From Candidatus Stahliibacteriota bacterium (lineage in GTDB: Bacteria; Hydrothermota; Tepidihabitantia; SM23-42), in contig JAUWLY010000016.1 of the NCBI GenBank assembly GCA_030613445.1, positions 1-17,894 on the forward strand: DNA of 17,894 nucleotides, in the 5' to 3' direction. Positions 7,629 to 14,078 of this stretch are shown here, in pieces. The notes under the pieces are model-generated. The model made no database searches. It saw only the letters and a list, made by a program, of their open reading frames with translations, and had not been told where the DNA came from. Numbering within the stretch: the first letter of the stretch is position 1; every line of letters starts with the position of its first letter. A program made the translations under genes and the position numbers.

Positions 7629-8624
7629 TCAGATCACAAGTATGGTCGAACCTGACACTTTTGAATTCTTTATATTTAACAAAGCCTGATTAATATCAGA
7701 CAATGGGTATTTATTGACTTGAGTTCTTATTTTGAACTCACCAGCAACCTTGAGAAAAGAACGGACATTATCCCTCGAAGTATTGGCAATAGAACAAAGG
7801 CATTTCTCCGGCCAGATAAGAGAGTAGTCAAAACCTGGCAAAGGGGTTGTGTAAATACCGGCTGATACAATACGCCCACCTTTTTCTATTTTCTCAAGGG
7901 AACGTACTAATAATTCACCACTTGGCGCAAAGACAATGCCAGCATCAAGTGGAGCCTCCATATGATCGTCAATCTTTCCGACCCATGTAGCCCCGAGTTG
8001 TCTAGCCAAGTCCAGTTCCTTTTGCGTTCTTGAAACAACATAGACTTCAAGACCGAGGTGGATTGCAACTTGTATTATAATATGTGCTGAAGAGCCAAAA
8101 CCGAATAAGCCGAGTTTACCATGGTTCTTTAGACCGGTTGCCTGAAATGCCTGGTACCCAATGACTCCGCCGCAGAGCAGGGGCGCGGCTTCGAGGTCTG
8201 AGTAGTTGTCTGGTAACTTATAGGCAAAATCTCCTGATATCACCATAAATTCGGCAAAACCACCGTTTGCATCATAACCAGTAAACATCGCATTGTCACA
8301 TAGATTCTCTCGACCCGATTTGCAGAATTTGCACTTGCCGCATGTTTTAAAAAGCCAGGGTACGCCGACGCATTCACCAATGTCCCACTGTGTAACCTTA
8401 CTTCCGATTTTGTCCACAGTACCGACGATCTGGTGGCCGAGGATAAGCGGCAATTTGTGTGCTGGAAGTTCACCTTCAATAATATGAAGATCAGTCCGAC
8501 AAGCGCCGCAAATATTGACTTTGATTCGTATATCATCTTGACCAGGTTCAGGTATTGGAACTTCAACGATCTTCAAAGGGTGTTTTTCTAAGGGTTGTTG
8601 TTTTTCAAGAATAATTGCCTTCAT
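7629..8624 (-). CDS. Zinc-dependent alcohol dehydrogenase (MDR family)
   Basis: 331 aa, a normal length for medium-chain alcohol dehydrogenases, which interconvert alcohols and aldehydes/ketones with NAD(P). Catalytic zinc ligands C42 (GACRTDLH), H64 and C151 (PLLCGGV) are present, as are the four structural-zinc cysteines C95, C98, C101 and C109. The cofactor-binding loop is GFGSSA (175-180), the form seen in the AdhA-like subgroup whose N-terminus carries CRTDLH. One oddity is GHQ (63-65), where most relatives have GHE. The ATG at 8624 has a matched leaderless promoter, and the MKAIIL start is typical. The gene is monocistronic: repeats flank it on both sides. The substrate is not predictable. 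Confidence 0.9.
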   Translation of the reverse strand: MKAIILEKQQPLEKHPLKIVEVPIPEPGQDDIRIKVNICGACRTDLHIIEGELPAHKLPLILGHQIVGTVDKIGSKVTQWDIGECVGVPWLFKTCGKCKFCKSGRENLCDNAMFTGYDANGGFAEFMVISGDFAYKLPDNYSDLEAAPLLCGGVIGYQAFQATGLKNHGKLGLFGFGSSAHIIIQVAIHLGLEVYVVSRTQKELDLARQLGATWVGKIDDHMEAPLDAGIVFAPSGELLVRSLEKIEKGGRIVSAGIYTTPLPGFDYSLIWPEKCLCSIANTSRDNVRSFLKVAGEFKIRTQVNKYPLSDINQALLNIKNSKVSGSTILVI

Positions 8625-8629
8625 GGGAA

Positions 8630-8657
8630 ATTATATTCGTCAACAGAAACAAGTCAA
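8630..8657 (-). promoter_or_regulatory. Leaderless promoter of the alcohol dehydrogenase gene
   Basis: On the minus strand: TTGACT (8657-8652), a 16-bp spacer, TATAAT (8635-8630), then exactly 5 nt to the ATG at 8624. There is no Shine-Dalgarno. Five of six -35 bases and all six -10 bases match consensus. Confidence 0.75.
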
Positions 8658-8680
8658 CCAGTACAGAAGAACCCCAAATC

Positions 8681-8698
8681 CCAAGCTCCAAGAACCAA
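8681..8698 (+). repeat. 18-bp direct repeat (CCAAGCTCCAAGAACCAA), copy 1
   Basis: Exact match to 8879-8896. Internally it has a 7-bp period (nCCAAGn), continuing to about 8707 as ACCAAGC, TACAAGA. Confidence 0.7.
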
Positions 8699-8757
8699 GC
8701 TACAAGAGTGTAAGGCGTAGAGAGTACGGCGTAAAGCGCCAATATCTTAATTACTTA

Positions 8758-8802
8758 GTAGTTGCCCGATTCATCGGGCAGTCTGATAAATCAGACGACT
8801 AC
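8758..8802. repeat. GTAG two-hairpin (BIME-like) element, copy C
   Basis: The most regular copy. GTAGT head (8758), hairpin TGCCCGAT-tc-ATCGGGCA (8763-8780, 8-bp stem), hairpin GTCTGAT-aa-ATCAGAC (8781-8796, 7-bp stem), GACTAC end (8797-8802). The second stem has T-A where copy A has C-G, a paired substitution. Confidence 0.8.
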
Positions 8803-8826
8803 GGTATTTGCTTTTTTGTTCTGTTT

Positions 8827-8866
8827 CTCCGTTTCACCGTTACTCCCATACTCCGTTACACCCATA
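8827..8866 (-). repeat. Degenerate period-8 tandem block, copy 2
   Basis: Five octamers in register on the plus strand: CTCCGTTT, CACCGTTA, CTCCCATA, CTCCGTTA, CACCCATA. Shares CTCCGTTTCACCGTTACTCC with the block at 14241. The strand given is relative to the block at 4380. Confidence 0.7.
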
Positions 8867-8878
8867 TGCTTCAAAGTT

Positions 8879-8896
8879 CCAAGCTCCAAGAACCAA
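8879..8896 (+). repeat. 18-bp direct repeat (CCAAGCTCCAAGAACCAA), copy 2
   Basis: Exact repeat of 8681-8698, again within a 7-bp periodic run (TTCCAAG, CTCCAAG, AACCAAA, TTCCAAA). Confidence 0.7.
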
Positions 8897-8953
8897 ATTC
8901 CAAATAAGGAATACTTGGCTTTTGACACTAGTTAATAAGTTATTAAGAGAGAC

Positions 8954-8981
8954 TTGACATTCAAATCAATACATATATTAT
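8954..8981 (+). promoter_or_regulatory. Leaderless promoter of the small outer-membrane-like protein
   Basis: TTGACA (8954-8959), a 16-bp spacer, TATTAT (8976-8981), then 5 nt to the ATG at 8987. The architecture is identical to the alcohol dehydrogenase promoter. It shows that the in-frame TTG at 8954 is part of a -35 box rather than a start codon. Confidence 0.75.
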
Positions 8982-8986
8982 TGAAC

Positions 8987-9439
8987 ATGCTATTTTTTCT
9001 AATCGCCCTATCAGTAGGTTTTGAAGGTGGTTATAATATGCCAGCGGTCGGGTTCAATGATCTGAATTCAGGTGCTGCATTTTCACTATATGTTAACCGC
9101 CATTTCCGGTTTGCAGACTTATATATAGGTGGGCGAACATCCTATTTCTCAGTTGAGAATTCAGCTTATTGTCTGTACTTTTATGGCTTGTCCATTGGTT
9201 TAGCAAAGAATAGTTGGCTGTTTTCTCCAGTAATCGAATTCGGCCCTGAATATGCACGACGCAAGCTTGGTTCGAGCAAGGAATCAGGTTTTGGGTTTAA
9301 CTACACGCTGGGTTTTCTTATAAACATCCACTTTGACAAGCTCCGTTTCTACCCAAAATTCTATTATGAAGGGATAACTGATATTGAAACACATGCTGGA
9401 TTTGTTGGTGCAAAACTGGGGGTAGGCTATGAGTTCTAG
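8987..9439 (+). CDS. Small outer-membrane beta-barrel-like protein
   Basis: 150 aa from ATG 8987. The frame is open back to TTG 8954, but that codon lies inside the promoter. Residues 1-10 (MLFFLIALSV) make a short hydrophobic export signal. The rest alternates polar and hydrophobic/aromatic residues in strands (FSLYVNRHFRFADLYIGG, YCLYFYGLSIGLA, LGVGYEF) and ends in phenylalanine, as outer-membrane barrels do. I recognise no named family, and residues around 100-110 (GFNYTLGFLINIHF) look like another transmembrane strand. It overlaps the downstream lipoprotein gene by 11 nt, so the two are translationally coupled and may act together in the outer membrane (inference). Confidence 0.65.
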   Translation: MLFFLIALSVGFEGGYNMPAVGFNDLNSGAAFSLYVNRHFRFADLYIGGRTSYFSVENSAYCLYFYGLSIGLAKNSWLFSPVIEFGPEYARRKLGSSKESGFGFNYTLGFLINIHFDKLRFYPKFYYEGITDIETHAGFVGAKLGVGYEF

Positions 9440-10055
9440 AATATGGATGCGAGCCAGTATTTTCATTTTGTTTCTTTTTGTTAGCTGTGGAGATAATATC
9501 ATTCAACGTGCTGCGAGTGACTATTTCCAATACCGGGAAGGTAACTGGTGGCAGCTTGCAAGTGATCAGGATACGATGCTGGTTGAGGTTGAAGCGGTTG
9601 ATACGCTTTTACAGGTAGAATGTTTCCCGGTAAGTTTTGGTGGTTATATAAAGCATTTGACAAAGAGACCAGACGCGATTTCTCAATATATAAAGATCAC
9701 TACTAATTTCGGGGGCGCAGATCATACAGTTATCGAAGATTTTATCAAACGTATTGAACTACCGCTTGTTGACGGCAATACATGGCAAGATTCTCTTGTT
9801 GATTCGATATTTGTGTCTGGTGCTTGGGTAAGAGCAAAGTTCTATGTTAGCGGCAGTATTCGGGGTTTTGAGACTATTGGTGGATATGGTGATGTATATA
9901 CTATTGAAATAAGGAACATAGAAGTAATTATCTCGCCCGATACAATGATGATTGACACGATTGATGTGCTTGAAGACTATGCACCGGATATCGGGTTGGT
10001 CTGCTTTGAGCATACCGACGGAGTTTTCAATCTCATTGATTACGAAGTGGAATAA
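9429..10055 (+). CDS. Predicted lipoprotein of unknown function
   Basis: 208 aa. The N-terminus has arginines, a hydrophobic stretch IFILFLFV and then SC, with C20 as the likely lipidated cysteine. The mature part opens with YFQYREGNWWQLA, a pattern seen in many uncharacterised bacterial lipoproteins that start with a [Y]-x-G-N-x-W strand. It is otherwise rich in predicted beta strands and acidic residues. I see no catalytic motif. ATG 9429 is chosen because GGGGG lies 6 nt upstream; ATG 9447 is an alternative that would still leave a complete lipoprotein signal. The start overlaps the end of the upstream barrel-like gene by 11 nt. Confidence 0.7.
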   Translation: MSSRIWMRASIFILFLFVSCGDNIIQRAASDYFQYREGNWWQLASDQDTMLVEVEAVDTLLQVECFPVSFGGYIKHLTKRPDAISQYIKITTNFGGADHTVIEDFIKRIELPLVDGNTWQDSLVDSIFVSGAWVRAKFYVSGSIRGFETIGGYGDVYTIEIRNIEVIISPDTMMIDTIDVLEDYAPDIGLVCFEHTDGVFNLIDYEVE

Positions 10056-10068
10056 GAGTTAAATAAAG

Positions 10069-10190
10069 GCAGGGTGACTGAGAATAAGGAGTAGGGCGTT
10101 TACGCCCGTCAAAAACCGCCGAAATTTCATGAAATTCAACGAGCCTGAAGGCTCTACTCCCATAAATTTCGGCATTCTCGGTCACACTGC
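10069..10190. repeat. Nested palindromic element with GGAGTAG heads, copy D of the two-hairpin type
   Basis: The outer arms 10069-10085 and 10174-10190 are complementary at 15 of 17 positions. Inside, GGAGTAG (10088-10094) faces CTACTCC (10154-10160). Next to these heads lie hairpins GGGCGT-tt-ACGCCC (10094-10107) and GAGCCT-ga-AGGCTC (10141-10154). The plan matches copies A-C (GTAG heads pointing outward, one small hairpin after each), but the sequence is different and there is an extra outer stem. It lies between the lipoprotein and glycosylase genes. Confidence 0.7.
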
Positions 10191-10227
10191 AGGTTCTTTA
10201 AGGCACTGCCAGTCCCGGATTTTATAA

Positions 10228-10893
10228 ATGGCGTCGATTCCAAGAAGGAAGAAACCATTTTCCAAATACCTTACTAGAATCTATACTGTCCTCGTTGAAT
10301 CATTTGGACCACAAGGATGGTGGCCAGGTGAGACCCCTTTTGAAATAATGGTTGGTGCAGTTCTTACGCAGAATACCAATTGGTCAAATGCCAGCAGGGC
10401 AATCGATAATATCAAGGCTGCAGGATTACTTGATCCAAGAAAGTTGCTCTGTAACAAGAGAAAAGTACCACACTTGGTAAAGCCGTCTGGCTTCTACAGG
10501 TTGAAAAGTAAGAGGCTTCTTGCTTTGTGCGATTATTTTGTCGCCAAGCACCAAGCTAATGTGAAGAAAATGAAGAAAAGAAACCTCGGGTCACTGAGAG
10601 ATGAATTGCTAACCATAAAAGGGATTGGTAAGGAAACAGCTGATTCAATACTTTTGTATGCGCTTGACCGACCAGTGTTTGTTGTTGATGCATATACACG
10701 CCGGATATTCTCGCGTCACGACTACTTCAATTATGATGCTCCTTACGACAAAATCCGCCTGCTCTTTGAGCACAATCTGCCAAGGAAGAATAAAATATAC
10801 AACGAACTTCACGCGCTCCTTGTAAGACTTGGCAAAACCAGGTGCAAGAAAAATGAACCTTTGTGTAGTACTTGTCCTCTTCAGCACATTTAG
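10228..10893 (+). CDS. Endonuclease III-like DNA glycosylase (HhH-GPD), fourth Fe-S cysteine missing
   Basis: 221 aa, similar in length to the short Nth-like subfamily. The N-terminal signature is GPQGWWPGETPFEIMVGAVLTQNT (residues 27-50). The helix-hairpin-helix is IKGIGKETADSILLYA (130-145) and the catalytic aspartate is D154 in VVDAYTRR. At the position of the E. coli Nth lyase lysine (K120) there is E136, so monofunctional base removal without lyase activity is more likely (inference). The Fe-S motif starts C206-x6-C213-x2-C216, but the protein stops at the position of the fourth cysteine. ATG 10228 has no clear Shine-Dalgarno. The last 41 nt overlap the start of the next gene. The cellular role would be base excision repair. 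Confidence 0.85.
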   Translation: MASIPRRKKPFSKYLTRIYTVLVESFGPQGWWPGETPFEIMVGAVLTQNTNWSNASRAIDNIKAAGLLDPRKLLCNKRKVPHLVKPSGFYRLKSKRLLALCDYFVAKHQANVKKMKKRNLGSLRDELLTIKGIGKETADSILLYALDRPVFVVDAYTRRIFSRHDYFNYDAPYDKIRLLFEHNLPRKNKIYNELHALLVRLGKTRCKKNEPLCSTCPLQHI

Positions 10894-12067
10894 CACTAAT
10901 CTTGAGCATATAGTGCGTGGGATTTACATAAATCCGTATCAGGCGAGTAAAAAAACCTACCTCGAGAACGTATTCATCAAGGCAGATTCAGGGTTGATCA
11001 ATGCTATTGTCGTTGATTTCAAGAGTGATTATGGCTTTCTGGCTTATGGTTCAGAGCTTGAAGGGGCAAAGAAAATCAATGCCGTGAAGCGATACATTGA
11101 TGTTGATTACCTCCTGGAGAATGCCGCGCAGCACAATGTGAAAGTAATTGCCCGGATTGTTTGCTTTCGCGATGAATACCTGGCAGCAGACAATGATTAT
11201 GCTATTCTCAATGATAGCGGAGATGCCTGGTTGGACAGCAAGGGTCTTGCTTGGACAAATCCTTACAAGAAAGAAGTTAGAGGTTATTTGGTGTCGATAA
11301 CTAAAGAGATAACCAAATTGGGTTTTAAGTCAATCGCCTTTGACTATATACGATTTCCCACTGATGGCGAACTTGAGCGGATTAGGCTTACTGACATCGA
11401 CGGTTCACGCTACACGCCGATAGTGGAATTCTTAAAGGAGGTAAAAGACGATCTTGGTGACGAGGTCGAGATTGGGGTGTGCTGTTTTGGTTTTGCAGTC
11501 TGGTATAATCTGAAAAGGGAAGGGCAGGATATTGAAAAGATGGGCGCATATATTGATGTTTTATACCCCATGCTCTATCCTTCTCATTTCGGTAGAAATT
11601 TCAAGCGCGAGGAAAATGAATACTGGCGCAATTACTGGATCTATTTTGATTCTGTCAGGGAAGCGAAGGAAAAACTCCCCGACCATGTGAGAATAATACC
11701 TTTTGTCCAGGGATTCGATTTAAGGGCACAGAGTTTTGATGGAGAATATCTTTCTAGTCAGTTCTACGGGTCGCTCGCTGGTGGAGCCGATGGTTGTGTT
11801 ATTTGGAATGCCCGTGGTGACTACGCTATTTCTTGGAGCCCCCTTTCGTGGGTACGTAATTCAATCCTAAGGCAATCCGCTCAGACGAGCCTAAATAACC
11901 GTATGAAAGAAGCAGGGCAGCGATATCAAAATATAGGTCAGGTGCAATTACTAGCTCAAGCGAGAACCCAAAAGAAAAACCTGACCACGCACCGGATTCA
12001 TAGCCGGATTGATAACCGCCCATCAAGGAAAAACCAGATATTTTATCTTGACCCAGCTCTGCCATGA
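10853..12067 (+). CDS. DUF4015-type putative glycoside hydrolase, secreted
   Basis: 404 aa from ATG 10853; the frame is open to TTG 10829, but the hydrophobic signal begins right after the ATG (MNLCVVLVLFSTFS). The body matches the DUF4015 putative glycosyl hydrolase family, a predicted TIM barrel: RGIYINPYQA, VDFKSDYG, ARIVCFRD, IAFDYIRFPTDG (F163-P169), YPMLYPSHF and GCVIWNARG. The substrate is unknown. The start lies inside the end of the glycosylase gene. The last about 80 codons (from 11826) are antisense to the 3' end of the PorV-like gene. They are basic and glutamine/asparagine-rich, unlike the domain before them, so this tail is probably a read-through extension after loss of an earlier stop (inference). 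Confidence 0.75.
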   Translation: MNLCVVLVLFSTFSTNLEHIVRGIYINPYQASKKTYLENVFIKADSGLINAIVVDFKSDYGFLAYGSELEGAKKINAVKRYIDVDYLLENAAQHNVKVIARIVCFRDEYLAADNDYAILNDSGDAWLDSKGLAWTNPYKKEVRGYLVSITKEITKLGFKSIAFDYIRFPTDGELERIRLTDIDGSRYTPIVEFLKEVKDDLGDEVEIGVCCFGFAVWYNLKREGQDIEKMGAYIDVLYPMLYPSHFGRNFKREENEYWRNYWIYFDSVREAKEKLPDHVRIIPFVQGFDLRAQSFDGEYLSSQFYGSLAGGADGCVIWNARGDYAISWSPLSWVRNSILRQSAQTSLNNRMKEAGQRYQNIGQVQLLAQARTQKKNLTTHRIHSRIDNRPSRKNQIFYLDPALP

Positions 12068-12797
12068 ATTTTGGCGCACGGATACGTAACTCGCCGCCAA
12101 ACGAATAAGTTGGTTTAGTATCTGGGTACAGGGAATACTCAAAACTCATAACACACTGATTTTCCCAAAACGGAAATTTGACGGCAACCCCCTGGCGGAA
12201 ATTGACCGGTGGGTACTCCCATTTGTCGATGAACCTTCTCGGCGAACCAAGATTTTTCACGACCGAGCCAAGATACAGATATTTGTAGGGATGGAAAATC
12301 AGACCAAGGTCAGCGAGCACGCCATAGGCGCTGTACGTGTACAGCTGGCTCCGCACGATTTTAATTGCACCGCCCAAGGAGATTCTTTTTTTTCGACCTA
12401 CTGCTTTGCCATATCCCATATTCAAAAGCATATCTGAGTTGCGGAATTCACCGAGTTGTTCACCTCGTTCTGAGTACTCCACATCCGTACCTGAGAGATA
12501 TGATATACCAAAACCCAAACCGCCGATTTTACCAAGCGGGATAGCCGAGGTTAGGTTGTAGTAATTCAAGCAACCAAGGTGCTTCATCGCCATGCCCGAG
12601 ACAAAGTAGGAACCAGTAACACCGAGACCTGAAGGGTTCCAGAATACTGCATTGGCATCATCACTTAGTGCCGTGAACGCGTTACCCATAGCGACTGGTC
12701 TAACACCGATGCCTAGTTTGACAAAGGTATAGCCGGTTGCTCCAGGATCAACGATTTGACTAAAAAGGATGAACGCAAGGGTGCTGAGACTACACAC
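11826..12797 (-). CDS. PorV/PorQ-like outer-membrane protein
   Basis: 323 aa. A short export signal (residues about 1-14, SLSTLAFILFSQ) is followed by the conserved N-terminal block TGYTFVKLGIGVRPVAMGNAFTALSDDANAVFWNPSGLG. This block is diagnostic for the PorV/PorQ (UPF0164) family of outer-membrane barrels, some of which serve type IX secretion. The rest has regular beta-strand repeats up to GLNYVPTKGG. The start is GTG 12797, just 8 nt after the stop of the FBP aldolase/phosphatase gene, so the two form an operon. No good Shine-Dalgarno is visible, suggesting coupled translation. Its 3' 242 bp overlap the converging DUF4015 gene. A link to the T9SS-like protein at 6044-7189 is plausible but unproven. 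Confidence 0.85.
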   Translation of the reverse strand: MCSLSTLAFILFSQIVDPGATGYTFVKLGIGVRPVAMGNAFTALSDDANAVFWNPSGLGVTGSYFVSGMAMKHLGCLNYYNLTSAIPLGKIGGLGFGISYLSGTDVEYSERGEQLGEFRNSDMLLNMGYGKAVGRKKRISLGGAIKIVRSQLYTYSAYGVLADLGLIFHPYKYLYLGSVVKNLGSPRRFIDKWEYPPVNFRQGVAVKFPFWENQCVMSFEYSLYPDTKPTYSFGGELRIRAPKFMAELGQDKISGFSLMGGYQSGYESGAWSGFSFGFSLELVIAPDLYFDIAALLLSYGYLGSSERIALGLNYVPTKGGSKK

Positions 12798-12805
12798 CAG
12801 AAACC

Positions 12806-13894
12806 CTATTTAAATCGGTCCTTCAGCTTTTTAAGAACACCTGGTAGCGTTGTATATTCCATATCAGAAAGTGGGAGGCGGTGGGGTTCAAATGGTCCGT
12901 GACGGCGAATATAATCGGCAATCTCGTTTGCCTGTTGCCGGGCGAGATCATAGCTTGGGTCAACAAACATATCGCGCGGTCCAATAAGCGTGCCGTTGGC
13001 TACCTGAAAACCCAGGGCGATCACTCTCGGCGGTCCGTCAAAACGCGTCGGGTTAGCATCATCTACAGACACCGGCATGAATGGTCCCCAGTGTGAGCCG
13101 CGCATCCAGCCAGCAACCATATGCGGCATGGCGAATGGTTCCATTACTTCACCGACCGCAGGCATACCGCTCTGACACCTAATGATCATTACCGGATCAT
13201 CCTTACCAACGTAGCGTCCAGCCATCAGGTTGAGTTTTTGCGTGGACGTTGCGGCTGCTATTTCACCGCCTTTTTTATAGATGCCTTTTATGATATAGTG
13301 TTCTGATGCGCCGATTAGACATAAGAGGTCATAGATATCTTCAGGTGAATTTAACTTAACTGTTTTGTTCTCAAAGATATCGAGGACGTCAAACGTAAAA
13401 CCTTCGTGCATTGATGGATCGATCACCAAACCGATTGTATTAAAGGGATCAGCAAACATCTTATACAGTGGCATGTTCCAGGCACCAGGAGATGTTTTGT
13501 CAGCGGCAAAAATTATCACTGGTTCGCTTTTTCGTTCTTCAATAGTCATTTCTGCACAGCCTGGGCCCATACCCTTTACATTACCGGAAAACGCATCAGA
13601 GAGTAAGTCTTGTCCAGCGCCGTACAGTTTTAGCTCTTTAGCAACGTTGGTGCATTCAACAAATAGATCCCATGCCATCTTGTGTATTTCGCCCGAGTCA
13701 TCACCGAGCCGATGGCTCAGGATAAGTTCGAGATCATCACCGCAGTGGGAAACATGGAAATCGATAAGCATACCCTTGTTTTTGTGCTCATCGAGTATCT
13801 GGATTGCTTTGGTTATTAGATTCGGATGCATGCTTGAATGCCCCACAAACCCACCGACATCTGCTTTAATAACGCTAAGCGTGATCTTGCTCAC
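12806..13894 (-). CDS. fbp: Fructose-1,6-bisphosphate aldolase/phosphatase (class V, archaeal type)
   Basis: 362 aa, the usual family length. This bifunctional gluconeogenic enzyme condenses triose phosphates to fructose-1,6-bisphosphate and dephosphorylates it to fructose-6-phosphate with Mg2+. Visible hallmarks: metal ligands in KADVGG (D12) and SHCGDD (D53, D54), GHSSMHP (from G18), FAADKTSPGAWNMP (K133), and AGRYVGKDDP with Y228 and K231. These two correspond in position and spacing to the catalytic tyrosine and Schiff-base lysine (Y229/K232) of the Thermoproteus enzyme. FDGPPR and EYTTLPGV are also conserved. The start is GTG 13894; an ATG two bases upstream reads straight into TGA. AGGAGG lies 6 nt before the GTG. 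The enzyme is typical of archaea and deep-branching or thermophilic bacteria. Confidence 0.95.
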   Translation of the reverse strand: MSKITLSVIKADVGGFVGHSSMHPNLITKAIQILDEHKNKGMLIDFHVSHCGDDLELILSHRLGDDSGEIHKMAWDLFVECTNVAKELKLYGAGQDLLSDAFSGNVKGMGPGCAEMTIEERKSEPVIIFAADKTSPGAWNMPLYKMFADPFNTIGLVIDPSMHEGFTFDVLDIFENKTVKLNSPEDIYDLLCLIGASEHYIIKGIYKKGGEIAAATSTQKLNLMAGRYVGKDDPVMIIRCQSGMPAVGEVMEPFAMPHMVAGWMRGSHWGPFMPVSVDDANPTRFDGPPRVIALGFQVANGTLIGPRDMFVDPSYDLARQQANEIADYIRRHGPFEPHRLPLSDMEYTTLPGVLKKLKDRFK

Positions 13895-13925
13895 ATTGAC
13901 CTCCTTGTTGTATTAAAGACTGACA

Positions 13926-13953
13926 ATTATAATGAAAAACTGAGCTGTGTCAA
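13926..13953 (-). promoter_or_regulatory. Consensus promoter of the FBP aldolase/phosphatase operon
   Basis: On the minus strand: perfect TTGACA (13953-13948), a 16-bp spacer, perfect TATAAT (13931-13926). Unlike the leaderless genes, it has a leader of about 25 nt with AGGAGG before the GTG start. Confidence 0.85.
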
Positions 13954-13969
13954 TGAATCACCGAATTTT

Positions 13970-13993
13970 GAGTTATTGAGTTATTAGGTTATT
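13970..13993 (+). repeat. Period-8 tandem GAGTTATT x3
   Basis: GAGTTATT, GAGTTATT, AGGTTATT in register. It lies just upstream of the FBP promoter. Confidence 0.6.
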
Positions 13994-14078
13994 GGCACCT
14001 TTGAATCCTAACGGATTGGAAGGGATCCCTCGACTTGCTCACTTCGATTACACTCAGTACTGATAAGGCGGGCGGGGT

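Larger units (their letters stand above)
8625..8986. other. Divergent intergenic region, 362 bp, repeats and two promoters
   Basis: This lies between the alcohol dehydrogenase and the outer-membrane-like protein genes. It contains two exact 18-bp direct repeats, GTAG element copy C, a period-8 block and the two facing-away promoters. Open frames crossing it lack protein character. Confidence 0.7.

Noticed and set aside
7447..7689. 80-codon plus-strand open frame
   Set aside because: It translates the palindrome and two GTAG elements and runs into the antisense end of the alcohol dehydrogenase gene. It has no start context and no protein-like composition.
10217..10227. Leaderless promoter for the endonuclease III-like gene
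   Set aside because: A TTTATAA stretch precedes the ATG, but no TTGA-type box exists 16 bp upstream and the spacing to the ATG is wrong.
13365..13916. 183-codon plus-strand open frame
   Set aside because: It is wholly antisense to the well-supported FBP aldolase/phosphatase gene and covers its promoter side. Its translation resembles no family.
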